DNA from: Pseudomonadales bacterium
GTDB lineage: Bacteria > Pseudomonadota > Gammaproteobacteria > Pseudomonadales > Pseudohongiellaceae
DNA: 64,000 bases
Assembly (NCBI GenBank): GCA_024234365.1
Contig: JACKOK010000001.1
Location: forward strand, 806,001-870,000
Direction: 5' to 3'
The notes beneath the pieces were generated by a model. The model worked only from the letters and a program-made list of their open reading frames with translations. It made no database searches and was not told where the DNA came from. Below are positions 32,764 to 41,643 of the stretch, in pieces. Position 1 is the stretch's first letter. Each line of letters begins with the position of its first letter. The position numbers were made by a program, and so were the translations under genes.

Positions 32764-33942
32764 ATGTTTAGAAAGACGATTTTCTGGATGCACCTGATCT
32801 GCGGTGTCCTTGCCGGACTGGTAGTGCTCATGATGTCGGTAACCGGTGTCATTCTGACCTACGAACGTCAGCTTCTCGCATGGGAGGATCACGCCTATTA
32901 CGCGGAGCCTGAACCTGGCCAGCAGCGCCTGAGCGCCGAGGCCTTGGTGGCAGCAGGAACCGCCGATGGGGAATTTAGCCCTCAGAGTCTCGTGATTTCG
33001 GCAGACCCGGCGGCACCTGCGATGTTGTCAGCAGGGCGCAGTGGTTCGCGCTACCTGAACCCTTACACGGCAGAGATCTACACACCTCACAGCGAAAGCC
33101 TGGGGGCTTTTCTATCCACGATGCGAGGCTGGCACCGCTGGTTCAATGTCAGTGGTGAGGGGCGAGACACCGCCCGCATGATCACCGGGGCCAGCAATCT
33201 GATGTTCCTGTTTCTTGTGCTGAGCGGCCTGTATCTGTGGCTGCCTGCGGTGTATCGCTGGAGCACCATGCGCATGCGCTTGTGGTTTCACCCGAACGCA
33301 AAATCCGGGCAGGCGCGTGACTTCAACTGGCACCATGTCTTCGGGTTCTGGGCGGCCATTCCGCTTGCCGTGATTGTGGCAACTGCAACGGTGTTTTATT
33401 ACCCCTGGGCAAACAATCTGGTGTATCAGCTTGCCGGAGAGGAACCGCCCGTGCGCGGACGCGCAGCACCTGCCGATGCCGTGAGTGAGCCGGAGATTCC
33501 TGCGGGTGCAGCGTTGGCGCCCATGGACGAGTTGCTGCAAACAGCGGCACTCCAGCACCCGGCATGGCAAACCCTGAGCATCAACCTTCCTGCCGAAGCT
33601 TCCGCTGTGCGCACCGTCAGCATTGATGAAGGCAACGGCGGGCAACCTCAGAAACGTCACGGCATGACTCTGAATGCCTACAATGGAGAAATTGTGGCAC
33701 TGGCACCGTTCAGCAGCCAGAGCACGGGGCGTCAGGCGCGGTCCTGGGTGCGTTTCCTGCACACGGGAGAGGCACTGGGGCTGATCGGGCAGACCATTGC
33801 CGGCCTGGCCTCCTTTGCAGGCGTGCTGATGGTGTGGACAGGTCTGGCGCTGGCCTGGCGCCGCTTTGTGGCCTGGCAGAGACGGATCAGAAAAGCCAGG
33901 GCTACTCAGGCATCGGGAGAGCTGGAAGCGATGATGGATTAA
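32764..33942 (+). CDS. PepSY-associated TM protein, iron-regulated (PiuB type)
   Basis: This 392-residue inner-membrane protein has four helices: about 12-35 (GVLAGLVVLMMSVTGVILTYE), 135-160, 190-215 and 335-370. Periplasmic PepSY-like segments lie between them. The WHRWFN and NWHHVFGFW histidine motifs are typical of this family, which is linked to siderophore or haem iron reduction. A Fur box lies directly upstream. No TonB receptor gene is adjacent. It overlaps the convergent glycosylase gene by four bases. Confidence 0.88.
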   Translation: MFRKTIFWMHLICGVLAGLVVLMMSVTGVILTYERQLLAWEDHAYYAEPEPGQQRLSAEALVAAGTADGEFSPQSLVISADPAAPAMLSAGRSGSRYLNPYTAEIYTPHSESLGAFLSTMRGWHRWFNVSGEGRDTARMITGASNLMFLFLVLSGLYLWLPAVYRWSTMRMRLWFHPNAKSGQARDFNWHHVFGFWAAIPLAVIVATATVFYYPWANNLVYQLAGEEPPVRGRAAPADAVSEPEIPAGAALAPMDELLQTAALQHPAWQTLSINLPAEASAVRTVSIDEGNGGQPQKRHGMTLNAYNGEIVALAPFSSQSTGRQARSWVRFLHTGEALGLIGQTIAGLASFAGVLMVWTGLALAWRRFVAWQRRIRKARATQASGELEAMMD

Positions 33943-35117
33943 GAGTCCAAGGGCGCAATCCGGGTCGATTTGAGAATGGCATAGGTTTCGCAGCCATTGA
34001 ACGCGGCAAACTTCTCCAATGCAACGGCCAGGGCGGCATCGAACTCGTCGCGATCTCGCAGTGTTTTTTCGATATAGAGGTGGAGCACATCAAGATGTCG
34101 GCTGCCACGGTTTGCCTTGCAGTCTGCCCGGCCGACGATGGCATCCTGGTAGAGGATCGGTAAGCAGAAGTAGCCGAATTGACGTTTTGCTTGCGGGACA
34201 TAACACTCGATGCCGTAGGAGAAATCGAAAATCTGTTGCAACCTCTCACGATGAATCACGGCGTTATCGAAGGGCGAGAGCAGGCGTAAGCCGCCGTGGC
34301 GGGGTGGCGTTTTGCTCTCGAACAGATCAGGGCTGGCAAAGAGTGTCGGCAAACCCTCAAACGAGTATTTGGCAAGTAGACCTTGGGCGACCCGGTCCTG
34401 CAGCAGGGCATTGATCTCGCGGCGCAAGCCCGCACCCTGACGCAGGTGGGCGACTTGTTTCACGCTTGTAAACCCGTGTGCCCTGAGGGACGAATCCAGT
34501 AGATATTCGGCGAACTCGCGCAGCGAGGGTTCTCTCGTATTTACCTGTGCGGGAAGGACACGTTCGCGCAGATCGTAGACTTTCTGCATACCTTCGCGGC
34601 TGCTGATCATGAGCTCGCCTTGAAAGAATAATTTTTCCAGAGCCTTCTTTGCTGGCTTCCAGTTCCACCAATTGCCCGCAGCCTGCTTCGGCGAGTCGAA
34701 GTCTCGCGCACGCAGGGGGCCTTCATCCCGTATGCGCGTGAGGATGCCCTGCTCTGTCTCCTTGCTGACGCTGGCAAACCAGCGCGATTCGCCACGTTTG
34801 ATTGCGTTCATGCGGGGCAGTGCGAACCGATAATCACGCATCGGCAGAAACGCGGCAGCATGGGACCAATACTCGAAGATCGCACGTTCCTGTAGCAGCT
34901 GTTCGAGGTGCGCCGGTTTATAGCGAGGAATGCGTGCCCAGAGCGTGTGATGGTGCGCCCGCTCCACGACCGCCAGCGTGTCGATCTGCACATAGGACAA
35001 GTGTTCTATGGCTTTGAGTGTGGCTTGCTTGCCTCCACCAAACGGGGCTGTACTGGACAGGCCCTGATGGTGCAGCGCGATGCGGCGCAGGGTTGATAAT
35101 GGCGAATGCTTGGGCAT
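33939..35117 (-). CDS. YcaQ/AlkX-family winged-helix DNA glycosylase
   Basis: This protein has repeated winged-helix domains of the HTH_42 (DUF1006) family. It includes SYVQIDTLAVVERAHHHTLWARIP (about 41-65) and the motif FEYWSHAAAFLPM (about 78-90) characteristic of the family. Members AlkX/YcaQ and AlkZ unhook interstrand DNA crosslinks. The start is uncertain: ATG at 35117 fits homologues by length (392 residues) but has a weak ribosome site, and ATG 35150 or TTG 35177 are open alternatives. AlkZ members often sit in biosynthetic clusters; none is seen here, so a housekeeping role is likely. Confidence 0.88.
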   Translation of the reverse strand: MPKHSPLSTLRRIALHHQGLSSTAPFGGGKQATLKAIEHLSYVQIDTLAVVERAHHHTLWARIPRYKPAHLEQLLQERAIFEYWSHAAAFLPMRDYRFALPRMNAIKRGESRWFASVSKETEQGILTRIRDEGPLRARDFDSPKQAAGNWWNWKPAKKALEKLFFQGELMISSREGMQKVYDLRERVLPAQVNTREPSLREFAEYLLDSSLRAHGFTSVKQVAHLRQGAGLRREINALLQDRVAQGLLAKYSFEGLPTLFASPDLFESKTPPRHGGLRLLSPFDNAVIHRERLQQIFDFSYGIECYVPQAKRQFGYFCLPILYQDAIVGRADCKANRGSRHLDVLHLYIEKTLRDRDEFDAALAVALEKFAAFNGCETYAILKSTRIAPLDS

Positions 35118-35350
35118 AGAGACGTAACGGAGCTGAAGTGGAGCTCGCATGATAGGGGGGGATGCGAGCGCTGACAATTTTTCGTGAACCTGGCGGCGCG
35201 TGCATGAGTTTGGTGGCGAGCCGGAGGCGATAGTGCCAACAAAGATGCACCTGGGTTGTCATGACACCGCGCTGACGCTTGATTATTGTCCTCAGCTGCT
35301 TGCTGGCGCATCATGGAGCTGAGCAGATCAATCAAACCGGGAGATTGAGG

Positions 35351-35572
35351 ATGAACAATTTCGATATGGGTTCAGGCATGGCGGGAATGGGCATATTCGG
35401 CGGGATTCTGATCGTGTTTTTCTACATCTGGACCGTGCTGATGTTTTTTGCCCCGTTCTTCTGGTATGGGGCATGGTATCGGGCGAAGCAGATGGACGAA
35501 AAACTGGAGCAGACGAATGTGCTGCTGAGTCAAATCGTCTCGAAAACTCAGAGTTCAAAAACGCCCGAATAG
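35351..35572 (+). CDS. Small single-helix membrane protein of unknown function
   Basis: This 73-residue protein has a Met/Gly-rich N terminus (DMGSGMAGMGIFGG), a hydrophobic helix at about 15-37 with many aromatic residues, and a charged C-terminal tail ending in a short helix (QMDEKLEQTNVLLSQIV). GGGAG lies upstream of the ATG. It is similar in form to many small stress or assembly proteins but cannot be assigned. Confidence 0.6.
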   Translation: MNNFDMGSGMAGMGIFGGILIVFFYIWTVLMFFAPFFWYGAWYRAKQMDEKLEQTNVLLSQIVSKTQSSKTPE

Positions 35573-35587
35573 GGGCGCCAGGCCTGA

Positions 35588-35623
35588 GGGGGCAGGTCTG
35601 CAGAAAGCAAAAAACCTGCCCCC
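35588..35623. terminator. Bidirectional terminator
   Basis: GGGGGCAGGT (35588-35597) pairs with ACCTGCCCCC (35614-35623), with an A-rich loop. It lies between two convergent genes, ending at 35572 and 35632. Confidence 0.7.
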
Positions 35624-35631
35624 CAGATGTG

Positions 35632-36669
35632 CTAGCGCCATTCGCTCGCAGGTTCGTCCTTGTCTGAGCGCAGGAAGCGAATCAGGTCTGCATGGAATTG
35701 GTCTGGAATTTCGATCTGGGGTGCGTGACCAATACCTGGGTAGAGCAGGATCGCACTGTTTTGCAATTCGCTGGCGACATGACGTGCGTGGCGCGGGAAG
35801 TCCTCGATGAGGCCGTCTTCCTCACCCGCCAGCACCAGGGCCTTGGAGGTGATGTGCTGCCAATCGTAGACAACAGGGTCGTCGTACAGCATCTGGCCCT
35901 GGAGTCGACGCACCATGGCCAGGCGTGGCCACTCACCACTCATGGTTTGGCCATACTGGCGGCGCACATACTCAAGATGCTCCGGTGGCCATTCCTTGGG
36001 GAAATAGCGTCGGTGGCCGGCCAGGATGGAGCGGTATGACCCACCATCTGTCGGAGTGGCAAAGGGATCGACCCAGGGGCGTGATAGACGTTGATCGGTC
36101 AGACCGATCTGGTTTACCAAGACCACGTGTGTGGTGACTTCCGGGTAGAGCATCGCGAAGCGGCTCACGACCATGCCTCCCATCGAGTGACCAACGATGG
36201 CGGCCTCCTTGATGCCCAGCTCGTCCAGCAATGCCTTCATATTCGCCGCGACGAAATTGAAGTTGTAGGGAATCACGGGCTTGGAGGACTTGCCGAAACC
36301 GATGCGGTCAACGGCAATGACGCGGAAGCCTGCTTCGGACAGCTTTTTCAGTGTAGGCGTGTAGGCTTCGGAATAGAAGTTCATGCCATGCTGCCAGAAC
36401 ACCACCTGCCCATTGGCCGGGCCGGTGGGGGCCACATCCATATAGGCCATGCGCATCTGCTCGTTGAAACGAGTCAGTTCGAGATAGTGCACGGGGTAGG
36501 GGTAGGGAATTTCTTCGAAATTGGCAGACACCGGCCCCCAATCGGCAGGGGCTTCTGCAGGCGGTTCGGCAGGCCAGTCGGCGGCGGCAAGCGTACCGGA
36601 GAACAGGAGGGCAAACGCGCAGCTTGCCGTGCGTATTGCCACCAATGTGGTGGATTTCAGTTTCAGCAT
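35632..36669 (-). CDS. Exported alpha/beta hydrolase
   Basis: The start at 36669 gives a 345-residue product with a signal peptide ending LAA at about 30. The hydrolase motifs are VVFWQHGMNF (oxyanion, about 89-98), nucleophile S162 in VGHSMGGM, an acid in LAGEEDGLI and H in GIGHAPQIE. The overall pattern matches haloalkane-dehalogenase or epoxide-hydrolase-like enzymes, but exported. No obvious operon partner is seen, though the gamma-glutamyltransferase gene lies 118 bases upstream on the same strand. Confidence 0.85.
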   Translation of the reverse strand: MLKLKSTTLVAIRTASCAFALLFSGTLAAADWPAEPPAEAPADWGPVSANFEEIPYPYPVHYLELTRFNEQMRMAYMDVAPTGPANGQVVFWQHGMNFYSEAYTPTLKKLSEAGFRVIAVDRIGFGKSSKPVIPYNFNFVAANMKALLDELGIKEAAIVGHSMGGMVVSRFAMLYPEVTTHVVLVNQIGLTDQRLSRPWVDPFATPTDGGSYRSILAGHRRYFPKEWPPEHLEYVRRQYGQTMSGEWPRLAMVRRLQGQMLYDDPVVYDWQHITSKALVLAGEEDGLIEDFPRHARHVASELQNSAILLYPGIGHAPQIEIPDQFHADLIRFLRSDKDEPASEWR

Positions 36670-36786
36670 GGGATGATTACCTGTTGTAGTCTGAGTTTCT
36701 TGTTTTGGAGCTGCTATTGACCGGGCTGAGCGCTCGTGTATTCCCGCTTCAGGCAACTGACCCGGCATTATCACTTCTGAGGGCAG

Positions 36787-38550
36787 TCAAGGGGTAGCCG
36801 CATGGCCACTCATCACCGTCCCTTCACGTCGCGGATCTGCCGCGCCAACCAGCCCGTCTTCGGTCACCAGAATGACATGCAGGCCGGAGTTTTCGCCGTC
36901 CACTTCCTGCACTTTGTACCCTTCTGCTTTCAGTGAGTCGGCCATTGCCTGGCCTGGTTCGCGGCCGATTTCGACACGCACGGTGTCGCCCCGCGCAATG
37001 ATGTTGGGGAAGTTCACGGATTCCTGCACACTCATGCCCCAATCGATGATACCAAGAATGGTTTTCGCGGTGTAGGCCGGAATGGAATTGCCCCCCGGGG
37101 AGCCGGTCACCATATAAAGATCGTTGTCTTCGTTCAGAATAATGGTGGGTGACATGGAGGAGCGCGGGCGTGCCGACGCACGAATCATATTGGCCGGCTC
37201 CGGGGCGCTGGCATCATAGGCACGGTCGAAGTCCGTCATTTCATTGTTGAGCAGAAAGCCACCGACCCAGCGCGAGGAGCCGAAGGGGGATTCCACTGTC
37301 ATGGTGATGGAAACGGCATTGCCCTCGTTATCCACAATGGAGAAATGCGTGGTGCCCGCCGGTTCCGCCGTGCTGTCCTGCTTCCAGATTGCCGCGCTAT
37401 CTCCGCCCAGCACGGTGGCCGGGTCTCCTGCCTCGGGCATGGCGCCCGGTGCAGCCGGATGCATGCCGCGCGCTTCCAGGTAACGCGGGTCCAGCAATTG
37501 TTCTATGGGTACGCTGATCCGGTCCGGGTCGCCGAAGTAATAGTCCCGATCCGCGTAGGCCAGGCGCTGCGCGTCCACGAAGGCTTTGACCTGTTGTTCC
37601 CGCGTAGCGTTCTCCGGCACCAGGTGATCGTAGAGATTGGCCACCATGATCTGCATGGCGCCGGATGAGGGGGGCGTGGCGGAGCAGATGTTGAGATCGC
37701 GCCAGGGGCCGCAGATAGCATCACGCTCCACCGCCTTGTAAGCGCTGATGTCTGCCATCGTCATGCTGCCGCCATCGGGTTCTGCCTGCGCAGCCCGGAC
37801 GATTGCCTCCGCAATCTCGCCGCTGTAGAAAGCGGAGGGACCTTCCTCGGCAATGCGCTGCAGCGTGTGGGCATACTCAGGATTGCGCAGTACGGTGCCT
37901 GCCTGCAGAGGCTGGCCATTGGGGTAGAAATACTCGGCAGCGCCGGGTGTCTCATCCAGGCGGGATATCTGCGCCAGTTGTGGCAGGAAGCCGGCCATCT
38001 TGCCGGATACCTCAAAGCCTTCACTCGCAAGACGGATGGCCGGTTCAAACAGCGTGGCCCAAGGCAGTGTGCCGTAGCGATCGTGGGCCAGCTTGTACAG
38101 GGCTACCGCCCCGGGCACGCCCACCGCCTTGCCACTTTGCCAGGCATCCAGGAAGTTCATCTCCCGGTCTTCACGCATGAACATGTCCGCGCGGGCACCC
38201 GCTGGAGCTGCCTCACGTCCGTCCAGAAAGCGCACCTGTTTGCTGTCTTCCTCATACACCACCATGAAACCGCCGCCGCCCAGGCCGGAGCTTTCCGGTT
38301 CCACCAGGCCCAGCACGGCATGTGCCGCAATGGCCGCGTCCACGGCGTGCCCGCCTTGAGCGAGCATTTCGGCAGCGGCTTCGGTGGCATAGGGGTTCGC
38401 GACGGCGGCCATATAACCAAACTGCCAGCCGTCTGCGGGAGTACTTGCGGGCATTACCTCTGCAATGGGTTCAGGGGCTGTTGGTGTGGGGGTGGGTTCG
38501 GAACAGGCGGCCAGCAGGGCAAGGCTGAGGAACAGGAGAGTCGGTTTCAT
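36787..38550 (-). CDS. ggt: Gamma-glutamyltransferase, lipoprotein form
   Basis: This 587-residue Ntn-hydrolase is made as one chain and cuts itself before the catalytic threonine, here T400 in GTTHFSIVD. It hydrolyses or transfers gamma-glutamyl groups from glutathione in the periplasm. Instead of the usual cleaved signal it carries a lipobox (LLAAC, lipidation at C16) and a Pro/Thr-rich linker (18-28), so it is probably membrane-anchored. Conserved blocks are ESSGLGGGGFMVVY, SATPPSSGAMQIMVANL and TGSPGGNSIP. The start at 38550 gives the clean signal sequence. Confidence 0.93.
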   Translation of the reverse strand: MKPTLLFLSLALLAACSEPTPTPTAPEPIAEVMPASTPADGWQFGYMAAVANPYATEAAAEMLAQGGHAVDAAIAAHAVLGLVEPESSGLGGGGFMVVYEEDSKQVRFLDGREAAPAGARADMFMREDREMNFLDAWQSGKAVGVPGAVALYKLAHDRYGTLPWATLFEPAIRLASEGFEVSGKMAGFLPQLAQISRLDETPGAAEYFYPNGQPLQAGTVLRNPEYAHTLQRIAEEGPSAFYSGEIAEAIVRAAQAEPDGGSMTMADISAYKAVERDAICGPWRDLNICSATPPSSGAMQIMVANLYDHLVPENATREQQVKAFVDAQRLAYADRDYYFGDPDRISVPIEQLLDPRYLEARGMHPAAPGAMPEAGDPATVLGGDSAAIWKQDSTAEPAGTTHFSIVDNEGNAVSITMTVESPFGSSRWVGGFLLNNEMTDFDRAYDASAPEPANMIRASARPRSSMSPTIILNEDNDLYMVTGSPGGNSIPAYTAKTILGIIDWGMSVQESVNFPNIIARGDTVRVEIGREPGQAMADSLKAEGYKVQEVDGENSGLHVILVTEDGLVGAADPRREGTVMSGHAATP

Positions 38551-38760
38551 AAGGGTTGTCCCATCAGGGGTGGATTCCTGAAGCATTGGGTGGGTGGCAT
38601 GTCACAGTGCCACCGAGGATATAGCGGTTTGCCTTGGCGGGACAAGCGTTGATCTTGATCGTAATTCAGTGGTGGTCCCCGTTGCGTCCAACGGGTTCCG
38701 GGGTCAGGCATTCACTGCTGGGTTGAGTCGCTCCGGCGCCGGAACGTTTCCTGCGGTGAT

Positions 38761-40146
38761 TTACTGCGACTGCTGTTTTCTCAGGTTCTGCTCCTCATTC
38801 CATTTGTTTTCGGATTCTTCAGTCATGAAGTATCTGAACACATACTGTACTCCCGGAACGGAGACAGCGCGGCCATCGACCGTTGGTGGTGTGAACCTGA
38901 ATTGCGCTGTGGCTGCTCGGGCGGAGCGATTGAAAATATCGGCAGGTTCGGCATCCACGATCTCGATGCTGTCAGCATCGACTTCGCCAGCAGAGTTGAC
39001 AGTGAAACTGACCTGCACCCAGCCTTCGATACCTTCGTTGGCTGCCTGTGTGGGATACTGCGGTTCCACACTCACCAGCGGCCTGAAGTCATCGTATTTC
39101 GCCCGGGCATCGGATGTCTGTGCAGACACCATCTGCAGCGAGCTGAACCCGGTCAGCAACGTCAGCGTGCCGATGCTCAAGAGCGCGGTGGTTCTGCGGA
39201 ATCCACCGGTATTGCGGATTTTCTTCATTGCGTCTTCCTCCAGTAGTTGCACGATGCGGGATTGCAGCGTGCTGCGGTCTAACATCGGTTGCAGAAGTGC
39301 GTGCGGTTTTCGACGGGCATCTCTGCAGGAGCGGGCCACATTGAGCAGGCTGCTGGCGTAGGTGCTGGAGTCCCTGCCTGTGCACACCACCGCTTCGTCA
39401 CATGCGGCCTCGGTTTCCTCGCGTAACTGTCGCAGCAATATCCACGCCAGAGGGTTCATCCAGTACACGCAAACCACTGCGTAGGCGAGCACCGTGGTCA
39501 GCCAGTCCAACCGGCGAATATGCTGCAGTTCGTGGTGCAGCACGTCCTCAAGCACCTCGTGACTCCAGTCGACTGCCTGTGCAGGCAGGAGCACGCGGGG
39601 CCGGATCAATCCGAAAGAGGCCGGAGAGGGTAAGGCGCAGATCAACTGCAGATCGACCTCACGCCGAATGAAGAGCTTCGTGCGGATACGGTCTGTCTGA
39701 TCATTCAAAAAATCTGGTGTCGTTTGTGCGTGTCCGGTTTTGACTGCCCTCAGAACATGCAGGCCGATAGCAAGGCGGCCGAGAAGCAGCAGGCACGGAA
39801 CCACATACAGCGCAACTGCCCAATACTCCCAGTTCTGGGGGGTGGCTAATGCGGCGGAATTGCTGGCATAGACCTCCAATGAAATCATGGCGGGGAGAAC
39901 AAAAGAGCCTGAGCGCGCTTCCGGCAGCAGCATGAAAAGGGGCAGGATTCCCAGCGCAAGCACGGCGTGGACGCTGATCAGATGCTGCGTACGCGAGTTT
40001 GTCCAGCTGCGAGAGCCCGCTTTCAAAGAGAAGCACAGCAACAGCAGCAGGGTAGATGCAAACATCAGATTCAGCGCAGTCAGCAGCATCGTGTTGCTGC
40101 TGAGAAGACGGGCCAGTTCAGTGCTCGAGTGAAAGTTCATGAGCAT
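38761..40146 (-). CDS. BlaR1/MecR1-like M56 metallopeptidase with TonB-type C-terminal domain
   Basis: This 461-residue sensor-type protein has an N-terminal membrane part (helices about 20-40, 56-75, 108-130), an M56 peptidase domain with zinc motif H205-E-L-Q-H209 and the downstream acid in REETEAACDEA, a further membrane helix near 325-345, and a C-terminal TonB-like domain (about 365-450; PQYPTQAANEGIEGWVQVSFTVN). BlaR1 itself ends in a penicillin-binding domain, so the signal here is not obviously a beta-lactam. It starts 13 bases after the BlaI-like gene and is coupled to it. Confidence 0.88.
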   Translation of the reverse strand: MLMNFHSSTELARLLSSNTMLLTALNLMFASTLLLLLCFSLKAGSRSWTNSRTQHLISVHAVLALGILPLFMLLPEARSGSFVLPAMISLEVYASNSAALATPQNWEYWAVALYVVPCLLLLGRLAIGLHVLRAVKTGHAQTTPDFLNDQTDRIRTKLFIRREVDLQLICALPSPASFGLIRPRVLLPAQAVDWSHEVLEDVLHHELQHIRRLDWLTTVLAYAVVCVYWMNPLAWILLRQLREETEAACDEAVVCTGRDSSTYASSLLNVARSCRDARRKPHALLQPMLDRSTLQSRIVQLLEEDAMKKIRNTGGFRRTTALLSIGTLTLLTGFSSLQMVSAQTSDARAKYDDFRPLVSVEPQYPTQAANEGIEGWVQVSFTVNSAGEVDADSIEIVDAEPADIFNRSARAATAQFRFTPPTVDGRAVSVPGVQYVFRYFMTEESENKWNEEQNLRKQQSQ

Positions 40147-40159
40147 ATGCCTCTGTGAG

Positions 40160-40540
40160 TTATTTTGTTTTTCTTTTCTTCTGGATCATCGCATTCAACT
40201 GGTCCAGCTCGTCATCTGTGAGCTCGTCAATCGACATGTCCAGCAATCGGTTCACTGCAAGATAGGGAGAATCCTCGAAGAAGGTTTTGACGACTCTTTT
40301 CAGTGCCGACTGTGAAGCCTGCTGCGGAGCCAGCAGCGGGTAGTACACATACTTCAGACCTTGTCCCTTGTGGGCGATATGCCCCTTTTCCACCAGCTTT
40401 CCCAGCAAGGTCCGCACTGAGGAATAACTGGGAGCGTCCGGTATGTTCTCCATGACCTCCTTGGCGCTGGCTTCGTGCATACGATAGAGCACGTCCATGA
40501 TCTGGCGTTCTCTGCGGCTGAACTGATCGGGTTTGCTCAT
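40160..40540 (-). CDS. BlaI/MecI-family repressor
   Basis: This 126-residue protein has a winged helix (about 5-75; RRERQIMDVLYRMHEASAKEVMENI and SYSSVRTLLGKLVEKGHI) and a C-terminal dimer helix region. The BlaR1-type peptidase in this family inactivates the repressor by causing its cleavage. Two palindromes with TAATAAATTA cores lie 26 to 60 bases upstream of its start, which is the expected operator layout for autoregulation. No beta-lactamase gene is in the set. Confidence 0.92.
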   Translation of the reverse strand: MSKPDQFSRRERQIMDVLYRMHEASAKEVMENIPDAPSYSSVRTLLGKLVEKGHIAHKGQGLKYVYYPLLAPQQASQSALKRVVKTFFEDSPYLAVNRLLDMSIDELTDDELDQLNAMIQKKRKTK

Positions 40541-40565
40541 GCGATCCTCGGCAATTCTGAAATTG

Positions 40566-40581
40566 TGTTAATAAATTAACA
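40566..40581. promoter_or_regulatory. BlaI-type operator 1
   Basis: TGTTAAT-AA-ATTAACA is a 16-base palindrome 26 bases upstream of the repressor start. It shares the TAATAAATTA centre with the site 2 bases further on. Confidence 0.78.
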
Positions 40582-40582
40582 T

Positions 40583-40600
40583 GTGCTAATAAATTAGCAC
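40583..40600. promoter_or_regulatory. BlaI-type operator 2
   Basis: GTGCTAAT-AA-ATTAGCAC is a perfect 18-base palindrome. Its centre lies 18 bases from the centre of operator 1, so two dimers could sit side by side and block the promoter of the repressor/peptidase pair. Confidence 0.78.
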
Positions 40601-40707
40601 TTTGCGCTGAGCTGTCAACCCTTCATTTTGCTTTTTTGGTATTTCCCCGCGCATCAGGGCGCATCAGCCTCTATACTTCGCGCGGTTTCCTCAGGATCAT
40701 TGTTCAC

Positions 40708-41643
40708 ATGCGACTCGTATTAGCCCCAATGGAAGGCCTTGCCGATGTGCACTTGCGCCGCCTGATCACCGCCCAGGGTGGCTTTGACTGGGTGGTGTCC
40801 GAGTTTTTGCGCGTGGTGGATCGGCTTTACCCCGCCTCGGTTTTCTACAAACTCTGCCCCGAACTGCTCCAGCAGGGCCGAACCGAATCCGGCGTGCCGG
40901 TGCGTGTGCAATTGCTGGGCAGTGATCCTGAAGCCATGGCCGCGAACGCTGTACGGGCAGTGGAATTGGGCTCTTACGGCGTGGACATCAACTTCGGCTG
41001 CCCCAGCCGAACGGTCAACCGTCGCCAGGGTGGCGCCGTCATGCTCAAGGAGCCCGAAAGTCTCTACCGCGTGGTGCGCGCGGTGCGCGAGGCCGTGCCG
41101 GGTGATGTTGTGGTGTCGGCCAAGATGCGCCTGGGCTACGAAGACACCTCCCTAATGCTGGACAATGCGGCGGCAGTGGAGGCGGCGGGAGCGACGGAGT
41201 TGACCGTGCACGCCCGGACCCGCCTGCAAGGCTATGCGCCGCCCGTGCACTGGGAGGCCTTGGGAGAAATCCGGCGCCATATCAAAATCCCGCTGATAGC
41301 GAATGGCGACATTTGTTCCGTTGCCGACTACCACCGCTGCGTGCAGATCGCAGGTACGCCTGACGTGATGCTGGGGCGGGGGGCTGTGCGCTGGCCCTTT
41401 CTGGCGCAGCAGATTCGTGCAGGCGAAACGGCGATGCCCTCGTGGTCGGGGATAACACCGCTTCTGCAGCGCTTCTGGCAGGAAGTGAATGCGAGCCATC
41501 TGCACAAAGACCCAGTGGGGCGAATGAAGCAGTGGATCAATTACCTGCGGCAGAGTTACCCCGAAGCAGAGGCGTTGTGGTGCCTCGTGCGGGCGGAGAA
41601 AAAGGTGGAGCGGCTGGATGCGTTGTTGCTGAGGAATATGTAG
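40708..41643 (+). CDS. dusC: tRNA-dihydrouridine(16) synthase
   Basis: This 311-residue FMN enzyme reduces uridine to dihydrouridine in tRNA. It opens with RLVLAPMEGLADVHLRRL, has the catalytic C98 in INFGCPSRTVNRRQGGA, the H in TVHARTRLQGY and the FMN site NGDICS ... MLGRGAVRWP. The length and the VSEFLRVVDRLYP segment match DusC (U16) rather than DusA or DusB. A TATACT -10-like box lies at 40672-40677. The ATG at 40708 is chosen because homologues start here. Confidence 0.92.
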   Translation: MRLVLAPMEGLADVHLRRLITAQGGFDWVVSEFLRVVDRLYPASVFYKLCPELLQQGRTESGVPVRVQLLGSDPEAMAANAVRAVELGSYGVDINFGCPSRTVNRRQGGAVMLKEPESLYRVVRAVREAVPGDVVVSAKMRLGYEDTSLMLDNAAAVEAAGATELTVHARTRLQGYAPPVHWEALGEIRRHIKIPLIANGDICSVADYHRCVQIAGTPDVMLGRGAVRWPFLAQQIRAGETAMPSWSGITPLLQRFWQEVNASHLHKDPVGRMKQWINYLRQSYPEAEALWCLVRAEKKVERLDALLLRNM

